Made by a program: the position numbers and the translations under genes. Below the pieces are notes generated by a model. The model was given only the letters and a program-made list of their open reading frames with translations. It was not told the DNA's origin and did not search any database. A DNA stretch of 64,000 nucleotides from an uncultured Pelagibacteraceae bacterium (GTDB lineage: Bacteria; Pseudomonadota; Alphaproteobacteria; Pelagibacterales; Pelagibacteraceae): the NCBI GenBank assembly GCA_902578315.1, contig CACHCL010000001.1, positions 124,001 through 188,000 of the forward strand. Direction: 5' to 3'. This document shows positions 8,900 to 16,670 of this stretch, piece after piece. Position 1 is the stretch's first letter. Each line of letters starts with the position of its first letter.

Positions 8900-9058
8900 T
8901 TTATTCCTTAATTATTATTAAATTTAATATAATTATGAGTCACCATAAGCATTAATTGATCTCAGGCAAGTTTTTTTAAATTAGCAGAAAAGTTGAAAAT
9001 CCAAAAAAGTAAGTAAAATAGCTATTTTTTTTGGTAAAATAGTGATCTTTTTGCAACA

Positions 9059-10561
9059 CTAACCAATTTTCGTCTTAAACGATTTTATACACTGCCATAA
9101 TACTATAAGGACAATTACAGTCATTATTACTATTGTTAAAGGCCTGTCCCATAAAAAAGACCAAGATCCATCTGAGATAAGTAAAGACCTTCTTAAATTT
9201 TCCTCCATTAGACCTCCTAGTACAAATGCGAGAATTAAAGGGGGCATTGGAAAGTCATATAATCTTAGGATTGTAGCTAAAACCGCTATTCCAATCATTA
9301 GATAAATGTCGAAATTGTTAAAAGACATTAGGTAGATTCCAGTAACAGAAAAAAATAGTATTAATGGTATTAAAAAAGTTCTTGGTGTTGCTAAAACTCT
9401 TGCAATATAAGGAATCAATGGAAGATTTAATATCAAGAGGATTACCATCCCAATATACATAGACATAATAACTGACCAAAATATTTCAGGGTTAGTTTGA
9501 TATAAACGTGGGCCTGGTTGTATACCGAATCCTAATAGAGCTCCTAACATAACGGCAGTTGTTCCGCTGCCCGGAATTCCTAAGGTAAGCAATGGGACAA
9601 AAGATCCAGAACATGCAGCGTTATTTGCTGTCTCAGGTGCTGCTAATCCGTTAACACTTCCTTTTCCAAATTTTTGTTTTTCTTCGTCATTAACAAAGTT
9701 TCTTTCCATTCCATAGGCTAAAAAAGAGGCAATTGTTGAACCAGCTCCAGGTAATACTCCAATTATAAAACCTAAAACTGAAGATCTTGGGATAGTCGTA
9801 ACCATTTTTTTTGTTTCAATCTTGTCTAATTTAATTGACCCTAATTGTGATAGAGAAATCTGTTTAGCAACTCTAGTTGGATCATTAGCCTTAAAAATAA
9901 TTGTTAACGCTTCACTCATAGCAAAAGTTGCCATAACAACCAAAACAAAACTTATTCCATCAGACAAATTCATATTTTGAAATGTAAATCTTGGAATGTC
10001 TGATAATGTATCCTGTCCAACACTTGCTAACATTAAACCTAAAACTACCATCATCATCGCTTTTAAAAAGTGTCCCTTTGCAGAAAAAGCAGATACTGCT
10101 GTTAAACCTAAAATCATTAATCCAAAATAATCTGGAGATCTAAAAGCTAAACTTACTTTAGATAAACTTGGAGCAGCTATTAATAAAAATATCGCTGCAA
10201 TAGTCCCTCCAGCAAAAGAGCTATATGCTGCTATAGCTAAAGCCTTGCCAGCTTTTCCTTGTTGAGCCATAGGATAACCGTCGAATGAGGTTGCTACCGT
10301 TCCAGGAATACCAGGAGCATTTATTAGTATTGAAGAGGTCGATCCTCCGAAAACAGCTCCATAGTAAACACCAGCCATTAGAATTAAACCAGTAGATGGT
10401 TCGAAACCATAAGTTATTGGGATCATTAGTGCTATTGCAGTCATTGGTCCCAAACCAGGAAGCATACCAATTATGGTTCCTGAGAAACATCCAATCATTA
10501 CCATCATTAAATTTTTTAATGAAAAAGCTGTTTCTAATCCAATGAGTATACCTTCGATCAT
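9059..10561 (-). CDS. tctA: Tripartite tricarboxylate transporter, large permease TctA
   Basis: 500 residues and around eleven membrane helices. The double motifs GMLPGLGPMTAIALMIPITYG near residue 33 and GVLPGAGSTIASFLAYGMER near 265 are the repeated TctA signatures. It is the main channel of a TTT-type secondary carrier that works with a periplasmic binding protein. It overlaps tctB by 4 bases. The neighbouring CsiD-like hydroxylase suggests glutarate as substrate, but this is inference. Confidence 0.92.
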   Translation of the reverse strand: MIEGILIGLETAFSLKNLMMVMIGCFSGTIIGMLPGLGPMTAIALMIPITYGFEPSTGLILMAGVYYGAVFGGSTSSILINAPGIPGTVATSFDGYPMAQQGKAGKALAIAAYSSFAGGTIAAIFLLIAAPSLSKVSLAFRSPDYFGLMILGLTAVSAFSAKGHFLKAMMMVVLGLMLASVGQDTLSDIPRFTFQNMNLSDGISFVLVVMATFAMSEALTIIFKANDPTRVAKQISLSQLGSIKLDKIETKKMVTTIPRSSVLGFIIGVLPGAGSTIASFLAYGMERNFVNDEEKQKFGKGSVNGLAAPETANNAACSGSFVPLLTLGIPGSGTTAVMLGALLGFGIQPGPRLYQTNPEIFWSVIMSMYIGMVILLILNLPLIPYIARVLATPRTFLIPLILFFSVTGIYLMSFNNFDIYLMIGIAVLATILRLYDFPMPPLILAFVLGGLMEENLRRSLLISDGSWSFLWDRPLTIVIMTVIVLIVLWQCIKSFKTKIG

Positions 10562-11028
10562 CCCATAATTCCTATATACTGTAAAAATGGATCACGAAGA
10601 TAAATATTTAATAGTCCATGAAGGAGATACATAAATATTGCTACAAAAGGAAATGATAAAAGAAATATCCATAACCACTTCCTCTCACCTAAAACAATGT
10701 AAGATAAAACTAAAAAAATTGAAGTTGATAGAAAATATCCTACTCTTAAAATTGTTAGTCCATACAAAATCATAAGTATAACCAACGTGATTGTTTTTTT
10801 ATAATCTAGAACTGTTAAATCTACATTTGAAGGTCTTGTTTCTGGCAAAAGAACATAAAGTGCAGAAAATATTAAACCTGCGTAGCCTAAGTAAATTGGA
10901 AACGTTTTTGCGTTAAATGCTGCATTTTCATCAAAAGTAAAAACTTGAATTTGATGCGCTGTATAAAGATAAAAACCTGAAAAAATAAAAAAGAGCAGTG
11001 AAATAATCTTTGAAGGACTTATTTTCAC
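10558..11028 (-). CDS. tctB: Tripartite tricarboxylate transporter, small permease TctB
   Basis: 156 residues with four membrane segments, normal for the poorly conserved TctB subunit. The start codon is GTG at 11026-11028, preceded by AAGGA at a 7-base spacing. The start codon and the first codons lie within a strong terminator-type hairpin (10979-11035), so expression of tctB and tctA is probably attenuated relative to tctC. The end overlaps tctA by 4 bases. Confidence 0.85.
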   Translation of the reverse strand: MKISPSKIISLLFFIFSGFYLYTAHQIQVFTFDENAAFNAKTFPIYLGYAGLIFSALYVLLPETRPSNVDLTVLDYKKTITLVILMILYGLTILRVGYFLSTSIFLVLSYIVLGERKWLWIFLLSFPFVAIFMYLLHGLLNIYLRDPFLQYIGIMG

Positions 11029-11035
11029 TGCTCTT
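10979..11035 (-). terminator. Attenuator-like hairpin overlapping the tctB start
   Basis: On the minus strand, AAGAGCAGTGAAA pairs perfectly over 13 bases with TTTCACTGCTCTT. Three more pairs follow beyond one bulged A, and the next bases are TTTTATTTTT. The GTG start of tctB is inside the 5' arm. It has the form of a Rho-independent terminator placed after tctC (stop at 11047), yet it is also coding sequence of tctB. Confidence 0.75.
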
Positions 11036-11046
11036 TCCTTAACTAT

Positions 11047-12039
11047 TTATTTAATTACGCCTAAATTTTTTAACAACCCAGTCATTTCAACTGTTTGTTT
11101 TTCTAAAAATTTAACGAATTTTTTATCTGGGTTGTAAATATTTACCCAAGCATTTCTTTTTCTGACTGCTTCCCATTCAGGTGTTTTTTGAACATCGCCC
11201 AACATTTTTGCAATTTTCTTTCTTTCACCATCACTCATACCTGGAGGGCCAAAGAAACCTCTCCAATTTACGAAGATTGCGTTAGTACCTTGCTCTTTTA
11301 AAGTTGGAACATCTGGAGCATCTGCAACTCTTTTTGGAGCTGTAATACCAAGAATTTTAACTTGATCTCTAGCACCCATTACTTCTCCTAAACCAGTTGA
11401 AAGAATTTGAGTTTCACCTGATAAAAGTCCAGCTAAAGCTTTTCCTCCTGCATCGTAAGGAATGTAAACAACATCATTTGGATTGGCACCAGCTTCTTTA
11501 AATGCTAATGCACCAATTAAATGGTCCATACTTCCTCTAACAGATCCACCAGCCATTTTTACTGACTTTGGATTAGCTTTGTAAGCAGCAACTACATCTT
11601 TCCAAGAGTTATACGGTGAATTTTTTGCAGCAACGATTGCACCATAATCACCAATAACACCAGCTATTGGCACAACATCTTTATAAGATGTAACCTTAGC
11701 TGCATTTTTCTTATCTACATAACCAGAGTGTCTAGTTATTGATCTAAGAACTAATGGAGTAGATTGAACTAAAATCGTATCTGAAGGTTTAGTATTTATC
11801 ATGTATGATAAAGCTTTTCCTCCACCACCACCTGACATATTTTCAAATGATGCACTATTTAAAAAACCAGCTTTAGTTAAAGCTTCACCAGTTCCTCTAG
11901 CAGTTCCGTCCCAACCACCACCAGCACCACCACCAATTACAAAGTGTAATTTGTCAGTAGCGAAAGATGTGTTTGAAACTGAAGTTAAAAGAACAGTTGC
12001 GAAAACTAGGCTGATAAGTTTTTTGAACTTATTAAACAT
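11047..12039 (-). CDS. tctC: Tripartite tricarboxylate transporter, periplasmic binding protein TctC
   Basis: 330 residues with a signal peptide (residues 1-27, ending NTSFA) and the Bug/TctC fold. Characteristic stretches are HFVIGGGAGGGWDGTARGTGEAL near the mature start, GSVRGSMDHLIGALAF, VVYIPYDAGGKALAGLLSGE and the C-terminal DVPTLKEQGTNAIFVNWRGFFGP. It captures a carboxylate in the periplasm for TctAB. It is the first gene of the tct operon and has a leader resembling that of the two livK genes. It runs on the same strand as the upstream csiD-like gene, 66 bases away. Confidence 0.92.
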   Translation of the reverse strand: MFNKFKKLISLVFATVLLTSVSNTSFATDKLHFVIGGGAGGGWDGTARGTGEALTKAGFLNSASFENMSGGGGGKALSYMINTKPSDTILVQSTPLVLRSITRHSGYVDKKNAAKVTSYKDVVPIAGVIGDYGAIVAAKNSPYNSWKDVVAAYKANPKSVKMAGGSVRGSMDHLIGALAFKEAGANPNDVVYIPYDAGGKALAGLLSGETQILSTGLGEVMGARDQVKILGITAPKRVADAPDVPTLKEQGTNAIFVNWRGFFGPPGMSDGERKKIAKMLGDVQKTPEWEAVRKRNAWVNIYNPDKKFVKFLEKQTVEMTGLLKNLGVIK

Positions 12040-12066
12040 TATTTCCCCCTGTGTTTATTAATTATT
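12040..12066 (-). promoter_or_regulatory. tctC 5' leader resembling the livK leaders
   Basis: Read on the minus strand the leader ends in AGGGGGAAATAATG, with an A/T block AATAATTAATAAACA upstream. This is close to the conserved leader found before both livK genes, though less exact. The purine run is the ribosome binding site. Confidence 0.45.
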
Positions 12067-12105
12067 GTTATTAAAATAAATATCTAATCTAGAGTCAACT
12101 ATGTA

Positions 12106-13002
12106 TTAGTTAAAAAAAGTTCCTCGGATTCTCAATAATTCTCTAGATAACCCAGAATGCTCTTTAAAAGCTTTTCTTCCATGCAACCAAAAATAGTTAT
12201 TAGAGAAAATTGTCGATCCAACAGTCAAAGGGAAGCTTATCTTATTTTTACTCTGTTCTAAAGCATCTGATAATTTTTGCAAAAATAAACCTTGTTTCAT
12301 ATTTTTTGGTTCAGGAAATTGATCAATATAAGAGATAATTGGCTTGCCATTTTTATCTTTTGAAAATACTGGATGCTCAACTTTATAATCAACATTCTTG
12401 CTTTTAGGTGATCCCCACACGAAATCTTCTTGACCCACAGGATCATCACTTAAATCTTCCAAGTGTTCCCAATCATCTAAATGTAAAATTACACTTTCTC
12501 CTCCAACGACATTCTGTTCTTCCATTTTTGTCATTATAATCCAATCAGTTTTCTCTTTAACGTAAGTTCCGTCAGTGTGAAGATCTAAATTTGTGTAAGC
12601 TTTTCTAAGATAAGAGTCACTACTATCTTGATGCTTTACATAAAATCTTGCATAGTATTTACCTGTCATGGAGTCAAAATTAGGATTGCCAATTAGATAG
12701 GCAAGACCTGTTGAAAGCTTGACTAAAAAATCTTTATCAAATTTTTTATTCTTTATGTCGGGTTCAACAATTGCAGTTCCTGTATTACGGTCATTAAGAA
12801 TTTCACTTAAAGTTTTACTTAGCTTATTTTGAAATACCTCATCTAAGCTTTTTGCCAGACTGAATCTAGAAAAAGGTTTATATTCTAAAGATAAGATTGA
12901 ATGTTTTTTAAAAGGAAAAATCAACCTATCAAGATCGCTTTCGTTTAACTTAATTACTCGAACTCTCTTCGAATTATTATGATGTGATAATGAAAAGCTC
13001 AT
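12106..13002 (-). CDS. glaH: CsiD/GlaH-like glutarate 2-hydroxylase (Fe(II)/2-oxoglutarate dioxygenase)
   Basis: 298 residues, close to the ~325 of E. coli CsiD/GlaH. Strong family text includes LEYKPFSRFSLAKSLDEVF, LAYLIGNPNFDSMTGKYYARF, SDSYLRKAYTNLDLHTDGTYV, HLDDWEHLEDL and NYFWLHGRKAF. The Fe ligands are the His and Asp of HTDGTY and the His of WLHGR, and the SRELLRIRG arginine would bind 2-oxoglutarate. CsiD hydroxylates glutarate to L-2-hydroxyglutarate. It is adjacent to tctCBA. No L-2-hydroxyglutarate oxidase (LhgO) was recognised in the window. Confidence 0.85.
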   Translation of the reverse strand: MSFSLSHHNNSKRVRVIKLNESDLDRLIFPFKKHSILSLEYKPFSRFSLAKSLDEVFQNKLSKTLSEILNDRNTGTAIVEPDIKNKKFDKDFLVKLSTGLAYLIGNPNFDSMTGKYYARFYVKHQDSSDSYLRKAYTNLDLHTDGTYVKEKTDWIIMTKMEEQNVVGGESVILHLDDWEHLEDLSDDPVGQEDFVWGSPKSKNVDYKVEHPVFSKDKNGKPIISYIDQFPEPKNMKQGLFLQKLSDALEQSKNKISFPLTVGSTIFSNNYFWLHGRKAFKEHSGLSRELLRIRGTFFN

Positions 13003-13059
13003 TTACTCAATAGTGCCCATAATCCACAAAACAATAAAAATTGCTAGTATTGGTTCCAT
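13003..13059 (-). CDS. Possible 18-residue membrane mini-ORF abutting csiD
   Basis: ATG at 13059 opens a frame of 18 codons, product MEPILAIFIVLWIMGTIE, a single hydrophobic helix. Its TAA directly touches the ATG of the csiD-like gene (TAAATG), which would allow re-initiation. No convincing ribosome binding site precedes it. It could be a real small membrane peptide, a leader ORF or chance. Confidence 0.3.
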   Translation of the reverse strand: MEPILAIFIVLWIMGTIE

Positions 13060-13078
13060 TTTGTAATTTTACCATAAA

Positions 13079-13405
13079 TCAAATGTTAGTCAAAAAGCTT
13101 AATAAAATTGCAGAAGTGACCGTAGGTATTACTAAGTTTTTTTTAGATATTATAAATATTGCAATGCAAGTGAGGAATACTATTAGTCTAATTGTAAGCT
13201 CTGAATCAGCTAAAACTCCAGCAGGAAATATTATCATTCTTCCAAGTAATGCAGCCAAAGTTGAATAAGCAACACAATTAAACCATTTAAAAATTTTTGA
13301 TTTCACACTAACTTTTTCAGAAGTAAGTGCTCCCATGAATCTAGATATATATGTAGCAATTGAAGTTGCTATAATGGCAAAAATTATAATTTGACTACTT
13401 ACCAT
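13079..13405 (-). CDS. azlD: AzlD-family branched-chain amino acid exporter subunit
   Basis: 108 residues with four hydrophobic helices. The segment IIATSIATYISRFMGALTSEKVSVKSKIFKWFNCVAYSTLAALLGRM matches the small AzlD subunit. AzlC and AzlD together export branched-chain amino acids such as 4-azaleucine. It overlaps azlC by 11 bases, and both genes follow the second livF on the same strand. Confidence 0.85.
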   Translation of the reverse strand: MVSSQIIIFAIIATSIATYISRFMGALTSEKVSVKSKIFKWFNCVAYSTLAALLGRMIIFPAGVLADSELTIRLIVFLTCIAIFIISKKNLVIPTVTSAILLSFLTNI

Positions 13406-14099
13406 CTTTTTCTCCTAATAAATAAGCAACAGTCCCTGCTATCAATCCAGCAAATAATAATGACCACTCTGTAGAAAATAAATAAATAATTGGTCCTAAA
13501 GTTGTTCCTAAAATCACCGAAATAGATATAGCTATGTTTTTCATAGCGCCTATCATCATACAAAAAAAATAGATTGGATTTACAATCGCTAATCCAATTA
13601 ACATTTCTTTATTTAAAAGATTTGCTGCTAGATACCCAATAACTGTCATAATAACTGCTGTTAGCCAAGTTCCAGTGCCAATACCTATCCAAAAATCTAT
13701 TCTATATTTTGCATTAATCTTTTTATAGGTGTCTTTAGCAATTAACCATGATGAAACTGCAAGAAAGTGGCAAGACAAATAATATTTCCACTTAGGTTGG
13801 GATTTATGCTCTAGTAGAGGGAACAATGAAACTGTCATCGGATAAAGTCTAAAATTGACTAACCAAACTGCTAAAAAAATATTTACAATAGATGCACCTA
13901 ATAATAATGACTCAGCCATTACTAATTGTCCGGGTAATGCGTATGTAAAAAAACTTGAAGCAGCACTTTGTTGAATGTTAAATCCAGCATCTTTAAGCAA
14001 AGCTCCTAAAGCAACAAAACATGCCGCCAAAGGTAACGCCGGACTTCTTGCGCCTTTTAAAGATTTTAAACCTGTAAAGAAAGCTTGTGAGTTAATCAT
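13395..14099 (-). CDS. azlC: AzlC-family branched-chain amino acid exporter subunit
   Basis: 234 residues. AzlC text is visible in FFTYALPGQLVMAESLLLGASIVNIFLAVWLVNFRLYPMTVSLFP, and the protein has about six membrane segments. It begins 4 bases inside the end of the second livF, so export and import genes of the same amino-acid class share one operon. The overlap of ATG with the livF stop suggests translational coupling. Confidence 0.87.
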   Translation of the reverse strand: MINSQAFFTGLKSLKGARSPALPLAACFVALGALLKDAGFNIQQSAASSFFTYALPGQLVMAESLLLGASIVNIFLAVWLVNFRLYPMTVSLFPLLEHKSQPKWKYYLSCHFLAVSSWLIAKDTYKKINAKYRIDFWIGIGTGTWLTAVIMTVIGYLAANLLNKEMLIGLAIVNPIYFFCMMIGAMKNIAISISVILGTTLGPIIYLFSTEWSLLFAGLIAGTVAYLLGEKDGK

Positions 14100-14881
14100 C
14101 CACCAAGGAATAATCTTCCTACATCTGGATTTTTTAAAAGATCATCCCCTTTACCTGCAATAGCTGTTTGACCAGATACTAAAACGTATCCTATATCTGC
14201 AAACTCTAAACCTTTTTTTGCATTTTGTTCTACAAGTATTATTGTTTTCTTCTCTGCTTTTTGAAGATCTTCTAAAATTTCAAAGACCATATTTATATAT
14301 TTTGGCTCTAAACCAATTGATGGTTCATCGACTAATAAAACTGATGGCTTCATAACTAATGCTCTTGAAATTTCTAATAATCTTCTCTCACCGCCTGATA
14401 AAACTTTTGCAGGTTGATTTCTTCTATTTCTTAATCTTTCATATTTTTGAAAAATTCTCTCAGCTTCCTCGTAAGCTTCGTCCTGTTTATCTTTAATGTA
14501 TCCACCCATTAAAAGATTTTCCTCCACTGTCATATCAGGAAATACTGAGTTATCTTGTAAGATATAAGCTATGCCAACTTTACTAAGCTTCTGTGCAGGA
14601 GTTAATGTCGTAATTTCATTCCCCTCTAATTCAATTTTTCCATCAAAAATATTTGTAAAACCATAAATAGAATGAAGTATTGTAGACTTTCCTGCTCCGT
14701 TAGGTCCGATTAAACACAATGATTGAGCTTTACTTACTGTTAAATCAAAATTATGTAGTATCTCCATTTTTCCGTAGCCAGCATTTAAGCCTCTAATGGT
14801 TAGATGAACGTCGTTAGGAGATAATTTGTTTAAATCCTCTAAACCAGGTGCTTTGCCTAAAACATCGTATTGATTTACCAT
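14096..14881 (-). CDS. livF: Second Liv-type ABC transporter ATPase LivF
   Basis: 261 residues. Walker A GPNGAGKST lies around residues 58-66, after an N-terminal extension of about 25 residues (DVLGKAPGLEDLNKLSPND) not seen in the first LivF. The signature LSGGERRLLEI and Walker B VLLVDEPSIGLEP follow. It is the partner ATPase of the LivG at 14881-15615, with which it overlaps by one base. The substrate need not be identical to that of the first system. Confidence 0.9.
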   Translation of the reverse strand: MVNQYDVLGKAPGLEDLNKLSPNDVHLTIRGLNAGYGKMEILHNFDLTVSKAQSLCLIGPNGAGKSTILHSIYGFTNIFDGKIELEGNEITTLTPAQKLSKVGIAYILQDNSVFPDMTVEENLLMGGYIKDKQDEAYEEAERIFQKYERLRNRRNQPAKVLSGGERRLLEISRALVMKPSVLLVDEPSIGLEPKYINMVFEILEDLQKAEKKTIILVEQNAKKGLEFADIGYVLVSGQTAIAGKGDDLLKNPDVGRLFLGG

Positions 14882-15615
14882 TACTGCGCTCCTAAATAAG
14901 CATCAACAACTCTCTTATCACTCTTAATTTGATCTGGAGAACCCTCTGCTAGCATTTTACCGTGGGCTAAACAGAAAATTTTTTGGGCTAAACTCATAAT
15001 CACTTTCATATTGTGCTCTATGACTAATAAAGTTATTCCATAATCTTTATTTATTTTAATTAATCTATCTATAATTCCGTTAATTAAAGTAGGATTAATT
15101 CCAGCTGTAGGCTCGTCTAATAAAAGCATTTTAGGCTCATTCATCAAAGCCATTGCTAATTCTAGTAATTTTTGTTGTCCAAATGATAAATCACCTGCTC
15201 TCAAATTTCTTTTTTGATAAAGACCTACAAAGTTTAAAATATTTTCTGCTTTCTCAGTAAGTTCAGTGGGTACTTTTGCAAAAATAAATCCTGAGTCACT
15301 AGCTTTGTGACTTATTAGCATATTCTCTACACAATTAAGTTTTGAATAAATTCTTGTTTGTTGAAAGGTTCTTAACAAACCAAGTTTAGCAACTGCTGGG
15401 ACAGGCATCTCTGATACCTCTGTGTTATCAAAAACAATAGATCCTTTATCTATTGGATGAGTTCCAACAATAGAATTAAATAAAGTAGTTTTACCTGAAC
15501 CATTAGGTCCTATTAAACCAACTATAGATCCCTGTTCTACCGAAACAGAAATATCTACGTTAGCTTGAACACCGCCAAAAGATTTACTCACATTTTTAAC
15601 TTGTAAAATACTCAT
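14881..15615 (-). CDS. livG: Second Liv-type ABC transporter ATPase LivG
   Basis: 244 residues with Walker A GPNGSGKTT around residues 36-44, the signature LSFGQQKLLEL, Walker B LLLDEPTAGINP and the LLRTFQQTRIYSKLNCVENML segment of LivG proteins. Overlaps of 4 bases with livM and 1 base with livF place it firmly in the operon 18687 to 13079. Confidence 0.9.
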   Translation of the reverse strand: MSILQVKNVSKSFGGVQANVDISVSVEQGSIVGLIGPNGSGKTTLFNSIVGTHPIDKGSIVFDNTEVSEMPVPAVAKLGLLRTFQQTRIYSKLNCVENMLISHKASDSGFIFAKVPTELTEKAENILNFVGLYQKRNLRAGDLSFGQQKLLELAMALMNEPKMLLLDEPTAGINPTLINGIIDRLIKINKDYGITLLVIEHNMKVIMSLAQKIFCLAHGKMLAEGSPDQIKSDKRVVDAYLGAQ

Positions 15616-16670
15616 TTTAATTCTACCTGTGCTTTACGATCTTTTTCATCTATCACTTCACCAAATCTTTCCGGGTATTTTTCTCGCAACCAACCCATTA
15701 ATCCTTCTGGGAAATAAACTACGATTACAACAATTAAAACTCCCAGCGCAACATATTGCCAGCCTAAAATTAATGTCCAAAGACCCTCTTTGAAGAAATG
15801 GAATAAAGTTGCACCTATTACTGGGCCCCACAAAGTTCCTTTTCCACCAAGAATCGCCATAAGAACCATGAATACTCCCATCTCTCTTCCATCAAAAGCA
15901 ACATCAGTTGAGTCTATGTACCCAATTAGTCCTCCCATAATTCCACCAGCAAGACCGCAGAAGAAGGCTGAACACATCCAACCTACAATTTTATATTTCA
16001 TAGTTTGAATACCCATAGCTTCCGCTTTATCCTCATTGTCTCTTATTGCATTTAAAATTAATCTAAATCTAGAACCATAAATGTATTTAACAAAAATAAA
16101 TGTTCCAACTAGTAATGCGAAACTTAAAAAGTAGAAAAATTTTCCTCTAGCTTCAGTATCAACTATTTCAGCAGGAAAAGGTGGTGTAGTGAAACCTTGG
16201 CCAGCTCCAATAATTTCTATTCCGCCAGCAATTTCACCTGCCGCAATACCCAAACCTAAAGTGCAAATAGCAAAGTAATGGCCTCTCAATCCTAAAATAG
16301 CATAACCTATAGCACCTGCAATAATTGCAGGTACAATTGCTGAGACTAATAATCCGACACCTATTCCTTGAAAATATTGTGCCGTAGTATGAACAAATGT
16401 TTTTTCTCCACCACTTTCAGTCCACTCAGCTAACGGGAAAAACATTCCTACTTGAACCGAGGCAGTTAGATACATTCCTAAACCATAGAAAAGAATATTT
16501 CCGAAAGTATTGTAGCCCATCTCTCCACCTTGTAAATTCCAAGTCATTGCTAGAACAATCAAAACACAAAGATATGTAAGTTGAACTTTAAAAGCAGAAA
16601 ATAAATAAGGTGCTGCTAAACCTAAGATAATTAAACCAGAGTATAAAATTAAATCTTTTTGTTTAATCAT
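15612..16670 (-). CDS. livM: Second Liv-type ABC transporter permease LivM
   Basis: 352 residues and about nine hydrophobic segments. Core LivM text is LIVLAMTWNLQGGEMGYNTFGNILFYGLGMY, LRGHYFAICTLGLGIAAGEIAGG and FRLILNAIRDNEDKAEAMGIQTMKYK. An insert (TESGGEKTFVHTTAQYFQG, about residues 84-102) is predicted to face the periplasm. It follows the secreted hydrolase gene with a 4-base overlap, unlike the usual direct livH-livM junction. Confidence 0.9.
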   Translation of the reverse strand: MIKQKDLILYSGLIILGLAAPYLFSAFKVQLTYLCVLIVLAMTWNLQGGEMGYNTFGNILFYGLGMYLTASVQVGMFFPLAEWTESGGEKTFVHTTAQYFQGIGVGLLVSAIVPAIIAGAIGYAILGLRGHYFAICTLGLGIAAGEIAGGIEIIGAGQGFTTPPFPAEIVDTEARGKFFYFLSFALLVGTFIFVKYIYGSRFRLILNAIRDNEDKAEAMGIQTMKYKIVGWMCSAFFCGLAGGIMGGLIGYIDSTDVAFDGREMGVFMVLMAILGGKGTLWGPVIGATLFHFFKEGLWTLILGWQYVALGVLIVVIVVYFPEGLMGWLREKYPERFGEVIDEKDRKAQVELK

